The notes under the pieces: generated by a model | Told to the model about the DNA's origin: nothing | What the model saw: the letters and a program-made list of their open reading frames with translations, nothing else | Databases searched by the model: none | IMG/VR virus record: IMGVR_UViG_3300017783_003196 | Coordinates: 1-20,407 of that record | DNA length: 20,407 nt | Source of the DNA: a virus | Strand: one strand, 5' to 3' | Shown: in pieces, positions 7,762-16,211 of the stretch | Position numbering within the stretch: the first letter of the stretch is position 1 | Layout: each line of letters starts with the position of its first letter | Made by a program: the position numbers and the translations under genes

Positions 7762-7766
7762 ATATC

Positions 7767-8951
7767 ATGAAAATTGGATTTATTGGGGTAGGTAAATTGG
7801 GCATACCTTGTGCAGAGGAAATAGTTAAGAAAGGGCATACAGTTCAAGGCTATGACATTACAAATGTTTATAGTGAATTGATTGATCAAAAAGAATCAGT
7901 CTGTGAAGCAGTAACTGGTGCAGATATCGTATTTGTTGCAGTGCCAACACCACACCACCCTGACTATGACGGCAGACGTCCAACAAGTCATCTTGAACCT
8001 AAAGACTTTGATTATAGTATTGTAAATGAGGTTCTTGAAGAAGCAGATATGTTTATGACAAAAGATCAACTGCTTGTTCTTATTAGTACAGTATTACCAG
8101 GTACAACACGTAGAGAATTTGTACCACGTGTTACGCACACACGTTTTGTATATAATCCTTATTTAATTGCAATGGGTACTGTAGGTTGGGATATGATTAA
8201 TCCAGAGATGGTAATGATAGGCACAGACGATGGTAGCGAAACAGGTGATGCAAAACAACTAAAAGAATTTTATCAAAGCATTATGGAAAATGATCCACGT
8301 TATGTTATAGGAACATATGACGAGTGCGAATGTATTAAAGTATTTTACAATACATTTATTTCAACTAAATTAAGTCTTGTTAATATGATTCAAGATGTTG
8401 CACAACGTCAAGGTAATATTAATGTTGACGTAGTAACAGATGCACTTGCACATTCAACGCAACGTATTATGAGTCCAATGTACATGACAGCAGGTATGGG
8501 CGACGGTGGCAGTTGCCACCCAAGAGATAATATTGCATTACGTTACATGGCAAAAGAATTAAATTTAGAATATGATATCTTTGACAGTATTATGACAGCA
8601 AGAGAAGTACAAGCAAAAAATCTTGCAATGTTTGTTATTGAAACACAAAAGAAATATGGCGGAGGTATTTTTCTAAATGGTATTTCATATAAACCAGGAG
8701 TACCATATGTTGATGGTAGTTATGCGTTACTTGTAGATCATTATATAAGAGAAGCAGGAAAAACAACTATTGCTATTGATCCACTTGCAAGTGAAATGCC
8801 AAGCCATGAAGCAAACCTTGGCGGTATAGTTTTACTTGCTCACCCAACCCCATACTTAGATTATGCTGAGGATACTGTGTTTATTGATCCTTGGAGGAAA
8901 ATGAAAAAGAATTCTAAGTATCTTGTACTACAATACGGAAACACAAGATAA
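7767..8951 (+). CDS. UDP-glucose/GDP-mannose dehydrogenase family protein, full length
   Basis: The product is 394 residues. An N-terminal Rossmann domain begins KIGFIGVGKLG (GxGxxG at residues 7-12) and continues with VFVAVPTP and LVLISTVLPGTT. The central domain has RFVYNPYLIAMG in place of the usual SPEFL-EG, and CIKVFYNTFISTKLS with K191 at the expected catalytic-lysine position. The catalytic thiol is C250 in GDGGSCHPRDN, matching the family's GGSC-PKD block. A C-terminal domain with NGISYKPG is present. Family members oxidise a nucleotide-sugar C6 alcohol to a carboxylate with two NAD+, in the cytoplasm; the exact sugar is uncertain. It heads the long plus-strand operon, just downstream of the only non-coding gap. 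Its stop shares one base with the next start (TAATG). Confidence 0.85.
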   Translation: MKIGFIGVGKLGIPCAEEIVKKGHTVQGYDITNVYSELIDQKESVCEAVTGADIVFVAVPTPHHPDYDGRRPTSHLEPKDFDYSIVNEVLEEADMFMTKDQLLVLISTVLPGTTRREFVPRVTHTRFVYNPYLIAMGTVGWDMINPEMVMIGTDDGSETGDAKQLKEFYQSIMENDPRYVIGTYDECECIKVFYNTFISTKLSLVNMIQDVAQRQGNINVDVVTDALAHSTQRIMSPMYMTAGMGDGGSCHPRDNIALRYMAKELNLEYDIFDSIMTAREVQAKNLAMFVIETQKKYGGGIFLNGISYKPGVPYVDGSYALLVDHYIREAGKTTIAIDPLASEMPSHEANLGGIVLLAHPTPYLDYAEDTVFIDPWRKMKKNSKYLVLQYGNTR

Positions 8952-9766
8952 TGTATTACAGTAAAGATCATCCATTATTATATTTTCCCGGTAAGGCTGG
9001 TAAGAGTCTGCATTGGTATTGTGGAGATGATAAAGAAAATTATAAAGAACATAACAAAGAAGGTTGGCACTATCATAATACTGCTGACAAGTTAGAATAT
9101 AACTTTAATAGCCTTGGATATCGCACAAAAGAATTAACGGGTCTTAATCACGATTATATTTTAGTGTTCGGGTGCAGTTATACTGAAGGAGTAGGTTTAT
9201 ACGAAGAAGAAATATGGTGTAATAAAATTGCACAAATGTATGGTTTAGACGTAATAAACTTAGCCAAAGCAGGCACAGGACCTGATATTATTGCGTTAAA
9301 CACACATTTATTCGTGAAGAACAAAATAGTACTTCCTAAATGCGTCTTAATTCAATGGCCACACTCGTCAAGAAAGAGTTTTGCATACATAGAGAAAACA
9401 CTTTTTCATGGCTCGCAGATACGATTAGAAGATAGAAATATTAATTTTACTCCAGACGGAACTGAAGAAGAATATGAAATGATGGATTCAAATTGGTATC
9501 ATAAACGTTGGGCTCACGAACAAGGACAAATGAATTATGAAAATTTGTATCATTTAAATAGTGTAAACAATATATGGAACGCACTTGGGGTGCCTGTACA
9601 TAATTGGACGTTCCAAGCAGACTTTAAAACAAAGTATGACAAGGATATGGTACAAACAGTAAAAACAAAGATGACTGGTCGTGCAAGAGATATGGCACAT
9701 GATGGGTATGACATACACGATCAAGTTGTTGAACAAATAAAGGATAAAGTAAGATGTATGATATAG
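8951..9766 (+). CDS. SGNH/GDSL-type hydrolase-like protein
   Basis: The product is 271 residues. Block I is YILVFGCSYTEG with the likely nucleophile S76. Block II is NLAKAGTGPD around G108-G110. CVLIQWPHSSR lies at the block III position, and ARDMAHDG supplies the DxxH pair D247 and H250. The order and spacing fit the SGNH fold, in which the serine and histidine hydrolyse or transfer an acyl ester. In surface-glycan clusters these enzymes often remove or add O-acetyl groups. No signal peptide is evident, so it probably acts in the cytoplasm. The first 60 residues (aromatic, charged) are not recognised. It overlaps the next gene by 13 bases. Confidence 0.75.
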   Translation: MYYSKDHPLLYFPGKAGKSLHWYCGDDKENYKEHNKEGWHYHNTADKLEYNFNSLGYRTKELTGLNHDYILVFGCSYTEGVGLYEEEIWCNKIAQMYGLDVINLAKAGTGPDIIALNTHLFVKNKIVLPKCVLIQWPHSSRKSFAYIEKTLFHGSQIRLEDRNINFTPDGTEEEYEMMDSNWYHKRWAHEQGQMNYENLYHLNSVNNIWNALGVPVHNWTFQADFKTKYDKDMVQTVKTKMTGRARDMAHDGYDIHDQVVEQIKDKVRCMI

Positions 9767-10443
9767 TCTTTATAAGTCATGGCGAAGCCAATGCAGAAAA
9801 TAATTGGGAAATTTTGAGAAGCCAATTTCCTATGGCTAAACGTGTAAAAGACATTGACGGAATACATCAAGCACACATTGCCGCGGCTAAAAAATGTTTT
9901 ACTAAAATGTTCTGGGTTGTAGATGGTGATGCAGAATTATCAAGAGGCTTTCAATTTGATTACGAGGTTTCCGAGTGGGATTTAGAAACAGTACATGTAT
10001 GGCGAAGTATAAATCCGATTAATGACTTGGAATACGGGTATGGAGGTGTAAAGTTACTACCACGATCACTCACACTGAACATGGACATCTCTATACCCGA
10101 CATGACTACAAGCATTAGTAATAAATTTAAAGCAATGCCAGAGATCAGTTGTATAACTGCATTTAACACAGATGCTCTTAGTACATGGAGAGGTGCATTT
10201 AGAGAATGCGTAAAATTAGCAAGTAAAACTATACCAGGTCAAGTAGACGAAGAAACAGAACAACGATTAACAACATGGTGTACAGTAGGTGCCAACAACG
10301 AGTTTGGCAAGTATGCTATTCACGGTGCCCAAGTAGGAAAACACTTTGGTACAGCACACAAAGATGATAAAGAAATTTTATATAAAATAAATGACTTTGA
10401 ATGGTTAAAGGAGCAGTATGACGAATACAAAGATTCCATTTAA
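9754..10443 (+). CDS. Glycosyltransferase-like protein with DGD motif (second copy)
   Basis: The product is 229 residues, starting at ATG 9754 after AAAGGATAA. It shares with the gene at 2113-3006 the ordered blocks DIVFISHGEANAENNW, AKRV, FWVVDGDAEL (DGD at residues 57-59), YGYGGVK and STWRGAFRECVK. It is a shorter paralogue (229 against 297 residues). The DGD strand points to a GT-A-like metal and nucleotide-sugar site. It sits between the SGNH hydrolase and a radical SAM gene and overlaps them by 13 and 26 bases. Donor and acceptor are unknown; glycosyltransferase function is inferred from the motif and the setting. Confidence 0.6.
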   Translation: MYDIVFISHGEANAENNWEILRSQFPMAKRVKDIDGIHQAHIAAAKKCFTKMFWVVDGDAELSRGFQFDYEVSEWDLETVHVWRSINPINDLEYGYGGVKLLPRSLTLNMDISIPDMTTSISNKFKAMPEISCITAFNTDALSTWRGAFRECVKLASKTIPGQVDEETEQRLTTWCTVGANNEFGKYAIHGAQVGKHFGTAHKDDKEILYKINDFEWLKEQYDEYKDSI

Positions 10444-11380
10444 AGACATAGTAAGTCTCGGACAGAAAACAATGTTAGATACTAATCTATTCAGCGTTAG
10501 TTGGATCCTTGGCAGGTTCTGTAATTACAAGTGTAGTTACTGTTGGCCTTACGCTAACACCGACAAGCCAGACTATCAGGAATTAGAAGTTTATAAAACA
10601 TCTATTGATGAAATCAAGAAACAAGCAAAAGCAAATGGCTTCGATAAATTTCATTTTAGTTTTAGTGGTGGCGAGCCTACAGCATACAAAGGCTTTTTAG
10701 ATTTAGTTAATCACTATGAGGATTATGAAAGCGAATACCTAAGCATACACATGACAAGTAATTGTAGTCCAGCAAAGAAATGGTGGAAAAAGTTTTTAGA
10801 TGTTACAGATGTTATGGACAGAAGAAGTATTACAGCAAGTTTTCATGCAGAATTTGCAGATGAAAAAGAATTCGGAGATAAACTTTTGTATCTCCAAGAT
10901 GAAGGTGTACTTGTAACTATTAATCAAGTTATGGTACCCGAACTATGGGAGGAATATTATGCCAGAAGTAAAAGATTTATTGATAGAGGCTTACACGTCA
11001 CTCTTAAACCGCAAAGTGATCCAACTGCATCGTTTGTGGTCAGTGGTTACACAGAGGAACAAAAAGAAATATTGCGTACCGAAAGCGAACAATCAGTCCA
11101 CCAAGTCTCGCTTACGGATGTTAATGGAATAGAATATAGTATTGACCAAGCAGAACGCCTAAATGCTTACGGATTTAATAAATTTAAAGGTTGGGAATGT
11201 AACAGCGGATATCAAAGTTGCATAATTAGAAACAACGAAGTTAAACGTAGTTACAGTTGCCATGATCAACCTTTAGGCACGTTACAAGATGGATTTAGAT
11301 TGTTTGATAAACCAATGCTTTGTATTACACCAACGTGTGTAAGCAGTGCAGATAGCAAAATACCAAAGAGGAAATTATGA
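10418..11380 (+). CDS. Radical SAM protein with C-terminal auxiliary-cluster region
   Basis: The product is 320 residues. The start ATG at 10418 follows AAAGGAG, 26 bases before the previous stop. CX3CX2C is at C35, C39 and C42 (RFCNYKCSYC), and SGGEP places GGEP at 84-87. After the barrel, cysteines C261, C268, C281, C302 and C307 form a twitch/SPASM-like region able to hold a second Fe-S cluster. It is the closest relative in the window of the protein at 16166-17137, sharing FSVSW/FLVSW before the motif, the SGGEPT block and a GW-C entry into the C-terminal region. Reaction unknown; family known to do epimerisation, dehydrogenation, cross-linking and thioether formation. It ends with an ATGA overlap into the short dehydrogenase gene. 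Confidence 0.88.
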   Translation: MTNTKIPFKDIVSLGQKTMLDTNLFSVSWILGRFCNYKCSYCWPYANTDKPDYQELEVYKTSIDEIKKQAKANGFDKFHFSFSGGEPTAYKGFLDLVNHYEDYESEYLSIHMTSNCSPAKKWWKKFLDVTDVMDRRSITASFHAEFADEKEFGDKLLYLQDEGVLVTINQVMVPELWEEYYARSKRFIDRGLHVTLKPQSDPTASFVVSGYTEEQKEILRTESEQSVHQVSLTDVNGIEYSIDQAERLNAYGFNKFKGWECNSGYQSCIIRNNEVKRSYSCHDQPLGTLQDGFRLFDKPMLCITPTCVSSADSKIPKRKL

Positions 11381-12126
11381 ACGTAGGAATAGCAGGATAC
11401 GGTTACGTAGGCAAAGCCATTGCTGAGTGTATGAAAAACAAAAATACAGTTTTAATCAGCGATCATAAGTTTGGCCATTACGATGATTTACGAAATGCAC
11501 AAGCAATTATTGTTTGTGTAAGTACGCCACGACGATCTGATGGAAGTTGTAACATGAATAACGTATTTGAAGTTATTCAGGAAGCACCAGATGTCCCTAT
11601 TTTAATTAAGAGTACAATAAGTCTTGAAGGTTGGCGTATGCTACGAGATACATTTCCTGAAAAGCAGTTAACATTCAGTCCAGAGTTCTTACGTGCCGAA
11701 ACAGCAGTAATAGACTTTGCAAATACAAAGACTGTGTTGTTAGGTGGTGACAGTACACACTTCTGGGCAGGCTTTTTTGTAGAACTACTTGGAACTATAA
11801 CAGTAAAGCCAGCAGATCCTGAAGAATTAATATTAGCCAAGTATGCACGTAACAGTTTCCTTGCATTAAAAGTATCGTTCTTTAATCAATTAGAAGATCT
11901 TTGTAATAGTGCAGGAGTTAGTTCCGAACAAGTACGAAAATTTGTTGCAGAGGACGAACGCATAGGACATAGCCATTCAAATGTAACAGAAAAGCGTGGG
12001 TTTGGCGGCCATTGCTTTCCTAAGGACGTAGATGCACTAATACACCAAGCACAAGGGTACAATGCTGAATTTACATTGCTTCAAGAAGCAGTTAAATATA
12101 ATAAGAAGATTAGAAATGAAAATTGA
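11377..12126 (+). CDS. Short UDP-glucose dehydrogenase family protein lacking the C-terminal domain
   Basis: The product is 249 residues. It starts NVGIAGYGYVG (GxGxxG), followed by IIVCVSTP, LIKSTIS, TFSPEFLRAETA, and LAKYARNSFLALKVSF with K155 and N159. The catalytic cysteine C213 is in GFGGHCFPKD. These are all of the oxidation-site motifs of the UDP-sugar 6-dehydrogenase family. The C-terminal nucleotide-binding domain (roughly 100-120 residues in full members) is missing, and the protein ends soon after the central helix. The reading frame is intact and overlaps both neighbours (4 and 11 bases), so the short form seems real. It may use a different or non-nucleotide substrate, or rely on the full-length homologue at 7767-8951. 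Activity is not assured. Confidence 0.8.
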   Translation: MNVGIAGYGYVGKAIAECMKNKNTVLISDHKFGHYDDLRNAQAIIVCVSTPRRSDGSCNMNNVFEVIQEAPDVPILIKSTISLEGWRMLRDTFPEKQLTFSPEFLRAETAVIDFANTKTVLLGGDSTHFWAGFFVELLGTITVKPADPEELILAKYARNSFLALKVSFFNQLEDLCNSAGVSSEQVRKFVAEDERIGHSHSNVTEKRGFGGHCFPKDVDALIHQAQGYNAEFTLLQEAVKYNKKIRNEN

Positions 12127-12724
12127 TATTCAAGATATTAAGTTCTGGATGGACGCAATTCGCAATAGCGAAGATAAAGATCGTACATTAGAAACTTTTT
12201 GGGGTGGTCAAATACAATCTAAGTTATGGTTGATTAATACTATCTCAGAAAAGAACAAATTAATACGTAATGCTGAAATAGTTATACACGGAGGCTGGAA
12301 CGGATTACTGGCAAGTATGCTATTCAACAGCGAAGTAGGTGTTAAAAAAATTATAAGTGTTGATGTTGATCCTGTATGCAAGGAAATTGCAACTACAGTA
12401 AACAAGAGATACGAAATGGAAGGTAAGTTTGAAGCAGTGACTTGTGATATGGTAGATTACAAATATGAAACAGAGCCTTATATTGTTATCAACACAAGTT
12501 GCGAACACATTACTCATAAAAAATACAAACAATGGTTAAACAATGTACCAGATTCCGCACAGGTTATTGTGCAAAGTAATGATTACTACGAATTAGAAGA
12601 GCATGTTAATTGCTATGACAGTTTAGATCAATTTGCAAGGAAAAGTATGTTGGAGATAGAAGTAAAAGATGAGATTCAATTACCTAAGTACAAACGATTT
12701 ATGGTTATAGGGAAAAAGAAATGA
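12116..12724 (+). CDS. Class I SAM-dependent methyltransferase-like protein
   Basis: The product is 202 residues from the ATG at 12116. An upstream start at 12062 would lie inside the previous gene and lacks support. EIVIHGGWNGLLASML (about residues 54-69) is in the place of the SAM-binding glycine loop, with GGWNG in place of the common GxGxG. IISVDVDP (79-86) is the acidic second strand, and YIVINTSCEHI (122-132) sits where the catalytic-side motif lies. The fold assignment is reasonable but the glycine loop is diverged, so the cofactor role is not certain. No target domain is recognisable. It overlaps the short dehydrogenase gene by 11 bases and the oxygenase gene by 4 (ATGA). It may O- or N-methylate the cluster's product. 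Confidence 0.6.
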   Translation: MKIDIQDIKFWMDAIRNSEDKDRTLETFWGGQIQSKLWLINTISEKNKLIRNAEIVIHGGWNGLLASMLFNSEVGVKKIISVDVDPVCKEIATTVNKRYEMEGKFEAVTCDMVDYKYETEPYIVINTSCEHITHKKYKQWLNNVPDSAQVIVQSNDYYELEEHVNCYDSLDQFARKSMLEIEVKDEIQLPKYKRFMVIGKKK

Positions 12725-13335
12725 TACATAGACTTACACAATACGGTCAGCATATCGAATTAGACGTAACAACTGATCCAGAAATGTTAATTGCTTGGGC
12801 TAATGATTTTGAATGGCAAAAATATAATCCACGTAAAGATGTTAATCGTTGGGGATTAAGTGTTACAAGTTCAGACGGTACATTCAACGGTATTGATTTA
12901 GATAGTTTATACGAGTACAATAAAGAAAACAAAACATCATACAATGAAAAAGATTTTAACGTAGCAACTCCTGTACTAAACAAACAAATACATGATATAC
13001 TTAAACCTTGGGACAAAGATTATTATAGAACACACTTTTTAAAGTTTGGTCCAGGAGGATTCTTTCCTCCACACAGAGATTGGAACTACCATTCGGGTAA
13101 AGCAGACAGTTTTAGATTGATTATGCCTTTACGTAATGTTAATCCTCCGTACTTTAATTTTGTATTAGAAGATAAAACACTACATTGGGAACCAGGTAGA
13201 CTTTACTTTGTAGATACATTAAAAATGCACTATCTATTCAACAGTAGTTTTAATGATAGTTATTGGTTAATTGTAAATGTTGATTTAAATCCAGATACTA
13301 TTCAAAGCACACTTGAAAGGATGAATCAGAAGTAA
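12721..13335 (+). CDS. Aspartyl/asparaginyl beta-hydroxylase-like 2OG-Fe(II) oxygenase
   Basis: The product is 204 residues. FFPPHRDWN gives H118-x-D120, FRLIMPL carries R132, and GRLYFVDTLKMHYLFN gives the distal H170. This PPHRD...R...F-D...H pattern is close to the aspartyl/asparaginyl beta-hydroxylase branch of the cupin oxygenases. The enzyme would use O2, Fe(II) and 2-oxoglutarate to hydroxylate a small molecule or side chain; substrate not known. The N-terminal 80 residues are not recognised. It overlaps the methyltransferase-like gene in an ATGA arrangement and shares one base with the following radical SAM start (TAATG), so the three are co-translated. The other oxygenase at 5603-6097 belongs to a different branch. 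Confidence 0.8.
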   Translation: MIHRLTQYGQHIELDVTTDPEMLIAWANDFEWQKYNPRKDVNRWGLSVTSSDGTFNGIDLDSLYEYNKENKTSYNEKDFNVATPVLNKQIHDILKPWDKDYYRTHFLKFGPGGFFPPHRDWNYHSGKADSFRLIMPLRNVNPPYFNFVLEDKTLHWEPGRLYFVDTLKMHYLFNSSFNDSYWLIVNVDLNPDTIQSTLERMNQK

Positions 13336-14333
13336 TGTATAATTATCAGGACATAACGTCAATACATTTAGAAGTTACTTCTAAGTGCCAAGCACGTTGT
13401 CCAATGTGTCCACGTAGATTACATGGCGGTCCATTACTTGAGGGTTTAGATTTAGAAGAAATATCTATTGACACTTTCAAAGAATGGTTTCCTATAAGTT
13501 TTGTACAACAACTAAAGTTTCTTAATATGTGTGGAAACTTAGGAGATCCTATTGTTGCAAAAGATACATTAAAAATTTTTAGATACCTGCGTGAAAATAA
13601 TTCAGAAATGACATTGCAAATGCACACTAACGGAAGTGGTAGAACTAAAGAATGGTGGCGTGGACTTGCAGAACTAAAAGTAAAAGTTGTATTTGGTATT
13701 GACGGGTTAAATGACACACATGCATTGTATAGAATTAATACTAACTGGGAAAAGATTATTAACAATGCATCACAGTTTATACACGTAGGCGGAGATGCAC
13801 GTTGGGATATGTTAGTGTTTGCACACAACGAACATCAAGTTGATACTTGTGAAAAAATGAGTAAAGAATTAGGATTCAAAGGATTTAGTATTAAGCACAC
13901 TACAAGATTTAAAGATGGTAAGTTTGACGTACTTGATGACAACTACAATATCACACATACCTTATTGCCGTCAAGAAAGAGTCTTGAAATGATCGAGCCT
14001 GCAAAACAAGCAATGCAAGAAATACTACCTACAATTACTTGTAAAGCAAAACAAGATAATCAAATGTATATTAGTGCAAATGGTAATGTTAGTCCTTGTT
14101 GTTGGTTAGACTTAGAATGGATACCACAGCACTCAGCACAACGTATAGATTATATGGTAAAGATAGGTAAGTTTCCTAACCTACACAAGCAGTCCTTGAA
14201 AGAAATATTTGACAGTAACTTCTTTAACAAAATTAGTAGTTGTTGGACTTCAACTGGTATAAAAGAATGTTCAAAGCAATGTGGAAATTTTGACAAACTA
14301 AATGCACAGTTTGAAAGGAAAGAACATGTCTAA
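13335..14333 (+). CDS. Radical SAM protein with C-terminal SPASM domain
   Basis: The product is 332 residues. CX3CX2C is at C18, C22 and C25 (SKCQARCPMC). The usual GGEP is replaced by GNLGDP at 67-72, a variant at the SAM-carboxylate strand. C236, then NGNVSPCCW with C255 and C256, and finally C303, C312 and C316 form a SPASM-type auxiliary region. Enzymes with this layout include maturases of peptides and proteins as well as small-molecule enzymes. It lies between the beta-hydroxylase-like gene (1-base overlap) and an N-terminal-twitch radical SAM gene (8-base overlap). Radical SAM assignment is firm; substrate is unknown. Confidence 0.88.
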   Translation: MYNYQDITSIHLEVTSKCQARCPMCPRRLHGGPLLEGLDLEEISIDTFKEWFPISFVQQLKFLNMCGNLGDPIVAKDTLKIFRYLRENNSEMTLQMHTNGSGRTKEWWRGLAELKVKVVFGIDGLNDTHALYRINTNWEKIINNASQFIHVGGDARWDMLVFAHNEHQVDTCEKMSKELGFKGFSIKHTTRFKDGKFDVLDDNYNITHTLLPSRKSLEMIEPAKQAMQEILPTITCKAKQDNQMYISANGNVSPCCWLDLEWIPQHSAQRIDYMVKIGKFPNLHKQSLKEIFDSNFFNKISSCWTSTGIKECSKQCGNFDKLNAQFERKEHV

Positions 14334-15630
14334 AACATTTTGCCCTTTACCTTGGATACATTTAGCAACACGACCTAACGGTGATGTTAGAGTTTGTTGT
14401 ACTGCTAATGCATCAGGTGCAGGTATAGAAGATGATAAGACAGCAGGACTTGTTAAGAAAGACGGAGTCAGTATGAACTTGCGTGAACACACTATTGAAG
14501 AAGTATGGAATAGTGAACACATGCGTCGAACAAGATTGCAAATGTTAAATGATGAAATCCCAGAAAGTTGTCGCAAATGTTTTGCAGAAGAAAGCAAAGG
14601 TATTGTTAGTAAACGTCAATGGGAAACAGAAGTATGGAAACAACGTTTAGACATAGATAGCATTGTAGAAAAAACAGATGAACAAGGTAACTTGCCTGTT
14701 AATGTTCCTTACTTTGATTTACGTTTAGGTAATGTATGTCAACTTAAATGTGTTATGTGTAGTCCACATGATTCAAGCAGTTGGATTAAAGAATGGAAAC
14801 TAAATCATCCTAAGTACACAAACAAAGAGTTAATTAATGATCAAAGTTGGAATGAGGACTTTGATTACACTTGGTATAAGAAAGGATCGTTTTTAGATTC
14901 TATGAAAGACCAAGCACAGCATATTAAAGAATTATATTTTGCAGGCGGCGAGCCTCTAATGATTCCTGAACACTATAACATATTACAATTTATGGTTGAT
15001 GAAGGCCATGCTGAAAATTGTTGCATTAGATATAACAGTAACGGACTTGTATTAAAACCTGAACTATTTGTACTATGGCAACACTTTAAGGAAGTAACAT
15101 TTAATTTTAGTATTGATGCGTATGGTGAAAAGAATGATTACATACGTTATCCGAGCAAATGGGCAGACATTGAAAAGAATATAAAAATACTTGATTCAAG
15201 TAATGCAAATATTAATATCAACATAGCATCAGCAGTACAGATGTTTAATGTAGCACACCTTGACGAACTTGCTGAATGGAAACTTGATCAAAGGTTTAGT
15301 AAAGTAAATGCACAAACACAAGGTGGAATGATTAGTACACACCTTGTATACTTTCCGTCTTATCTAAATGTACGAGTGTTACCAGAAGAGTACAAACAGT
15401 TTGCTAAAAAACGTATTGAAGCATTTATAGACAGACAAAAATTTAACACACAATGGATTCAACACCCAATGGGCCGAGTACGTTGGGAAGGTTTAATAAA
15501 ATATATGATGGAAGAAGACTGGTCAGCAAAGTTACCTCAAACACTTGATTACATAAGAGTGCTTGATGAACAACGTGGATTAGACTACACTAAAATATTT
15601 CCTGAACTTGGAGATGCTTTATGCAAGTAG
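14326..15630 (+). CDS. Radical SAM protein with N-terminal twitch domain
   Basis: The product is 434 residues. The ATG at 14326 follows AAAGGAAAG and is preferred to the ATG at 14302, which lies within the previous gene and lacks a ribosome site. The N-terminal cluster region is classic: FCPLPW (C6), GDVRVCC (C24, C25), LREHTIEEVWNS, and ESCRKC (C82, C85). The barrel follows with C138, C142 and C145 (NVCQLKCVMC) and AGGEP (GGEP 207-210). A long C-terminal portion has no cysteine-rich region, so this is the permuted order, auxiliary site first. It is the best model in the window for this type, and overlaps both neighbours (8 and 10 bases). Reaction unknown. Confidence 0.9.
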   Translation: MSKTFCPLPWIHLATRPNGDVRVCCTANASGAGIEDDKTAGLVKKDGVSMNLREHTIEEVWNSEHMRRTRLQMLNDEIPESCRKCFAEESKGIVSKRQWETEVWKQRLDIDSIVEKTDEQGNLPVNVPYFDLRLGNVCQLKCVMCSPHDSSSWIKEWKLNHPKYTNKELINDQSWNEDFDYTWYKKGSFLDSMKDQAQHIKELYFAGGEPLMIPEHYNILQFMVDEGHAENCCIRYNSNGLVLKPELFVLWQHFKEVTFNFSIDAYGEKNDYIRYPSKWADIEKNIKILDSSNANININIASAVQMFNVAHLDELAEWKLDQRFSKVNAQTQGGMISTHLVYFPSYLNVRVLPEEYKQFAKKRIEAFIDRQKFNTQWIQHPMGRVRWEGLIKYMMEEDWSAKLPQTLDYIRVLDEQRGLDYTKIFPELGDALCK

Positions 15631-16211
15631 GATTAACAGGACACAAAGCAGGAATTGGAAAAGCATTTTACGAATTATACAAAAATGATTATGTTTGGGT
15701 ACTGCTTGATAGAAATGAAGAATGGTCATGCGATGTAAGAGATACTGCAAAAGCATTTGATCATTTACGTGATGTTGATATCTTTATTAACAATGTTTAC
15801 TGTGAAAATACACAAAGCACACTGTTTGATATGTGGAGTGTGTTTAATCAAGACAAAGATAAGTTGTGTGTAAACATAGGATCAGTTGTTGCAAATACTA
15901 CAAATGATATTTTCTTTGAAGAAGATTACTACAAAAATAAATTAGAACTACACACAAAAACACATAACTGGAATAATTTAAGACCTGAGTGTAAAGCAAG
16001 TCTTGTTGTTCCTGCATTTTGTGATACAGACTTTGCAGGTAAAGACGTTTATAAAAGCAAAGAAGTATTAGAAGAATTAAGAACAAAGTTTCATTACTTT
16101 AAAAAACAACACAAATTACTAAAACCAGAATCAGTTGCAAAGGTTATTAAGTTTATAATTGATGAATGGGAAAGTGGAAACCACATCAATACATTAGAGA
16201 TGAGAAATTGA
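15621..16211 (+). CDS. Short-chain dehydrogenase/reductase
   Basis: The product is 196 residues, short for the ~250 typical. TGHKAGIG (residues 6-13) is the NAD(P)-binding TGxxxGxG. INNVY (56-60) stands for the NNAG motif. S88 in NIGSVV and Y103-x3-K107 (DYYKNK) give the Ser-Tyr-Lys catalytic set. It would catalyse NAD(P)-dependent oxidation or reduction of a carbonyl or alcohol in the cytoplasm, plausibly on a sugar intermediate. It starts at ATG 15621, preceded by GGAG, with a 10-base overlap with the radical SAM gene before it. A second, more diverged SDR is at 17348-17896. Both follow radical SAM genes. Confidence 0.8.
   Translation: MQVGLTGHKAGIGKAFYELYKNDYVWVLLDRNEEWSCDVRDTAKAFDHLRDVDIFINNVYCENTQSTLFDMWSVFNQDKDKLCVNIGSVVANTTNDIFFEEDYYKNKLELHTKTHNWNNLRPECKASLVVPAFCDTDFAGKDVYKSKEVLEELRTKFHYFKKQHKLLKPESVAKVIKFIIDEWESGNHINTLEMRN

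Larger units (their letters stand above)
7646..7766. promoter_or_regulatory. Divergent control region between the two central operons
   Basis: This is the only non-coding stretch in the window (121 bases). It must hold the promoters for the minus-strand amidinotransferase operon and for the plus-strand dehydrogenase operon. No clear -35/-10 pair or T4-type late promoter can be fixed by eye; the best minus-strand match is CATAAATA at 7652-7645, touching the start codon. Bases 7701-7760 are unusually GC-rich for the window (31 of 60) and contain a hairpin and a strong ribosome binding site. Assignment as a promoter region rests on gene orientation. Confidence 0.6.

Noticed and set aside
14302-14325. 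Upstream ATG for the radical SAM gene at 14326
   Set aside because: It lies inside the previous gene with no ribosome site; AAAGGAAAG precedes the later ATG, which gives the usual family N-terminus.
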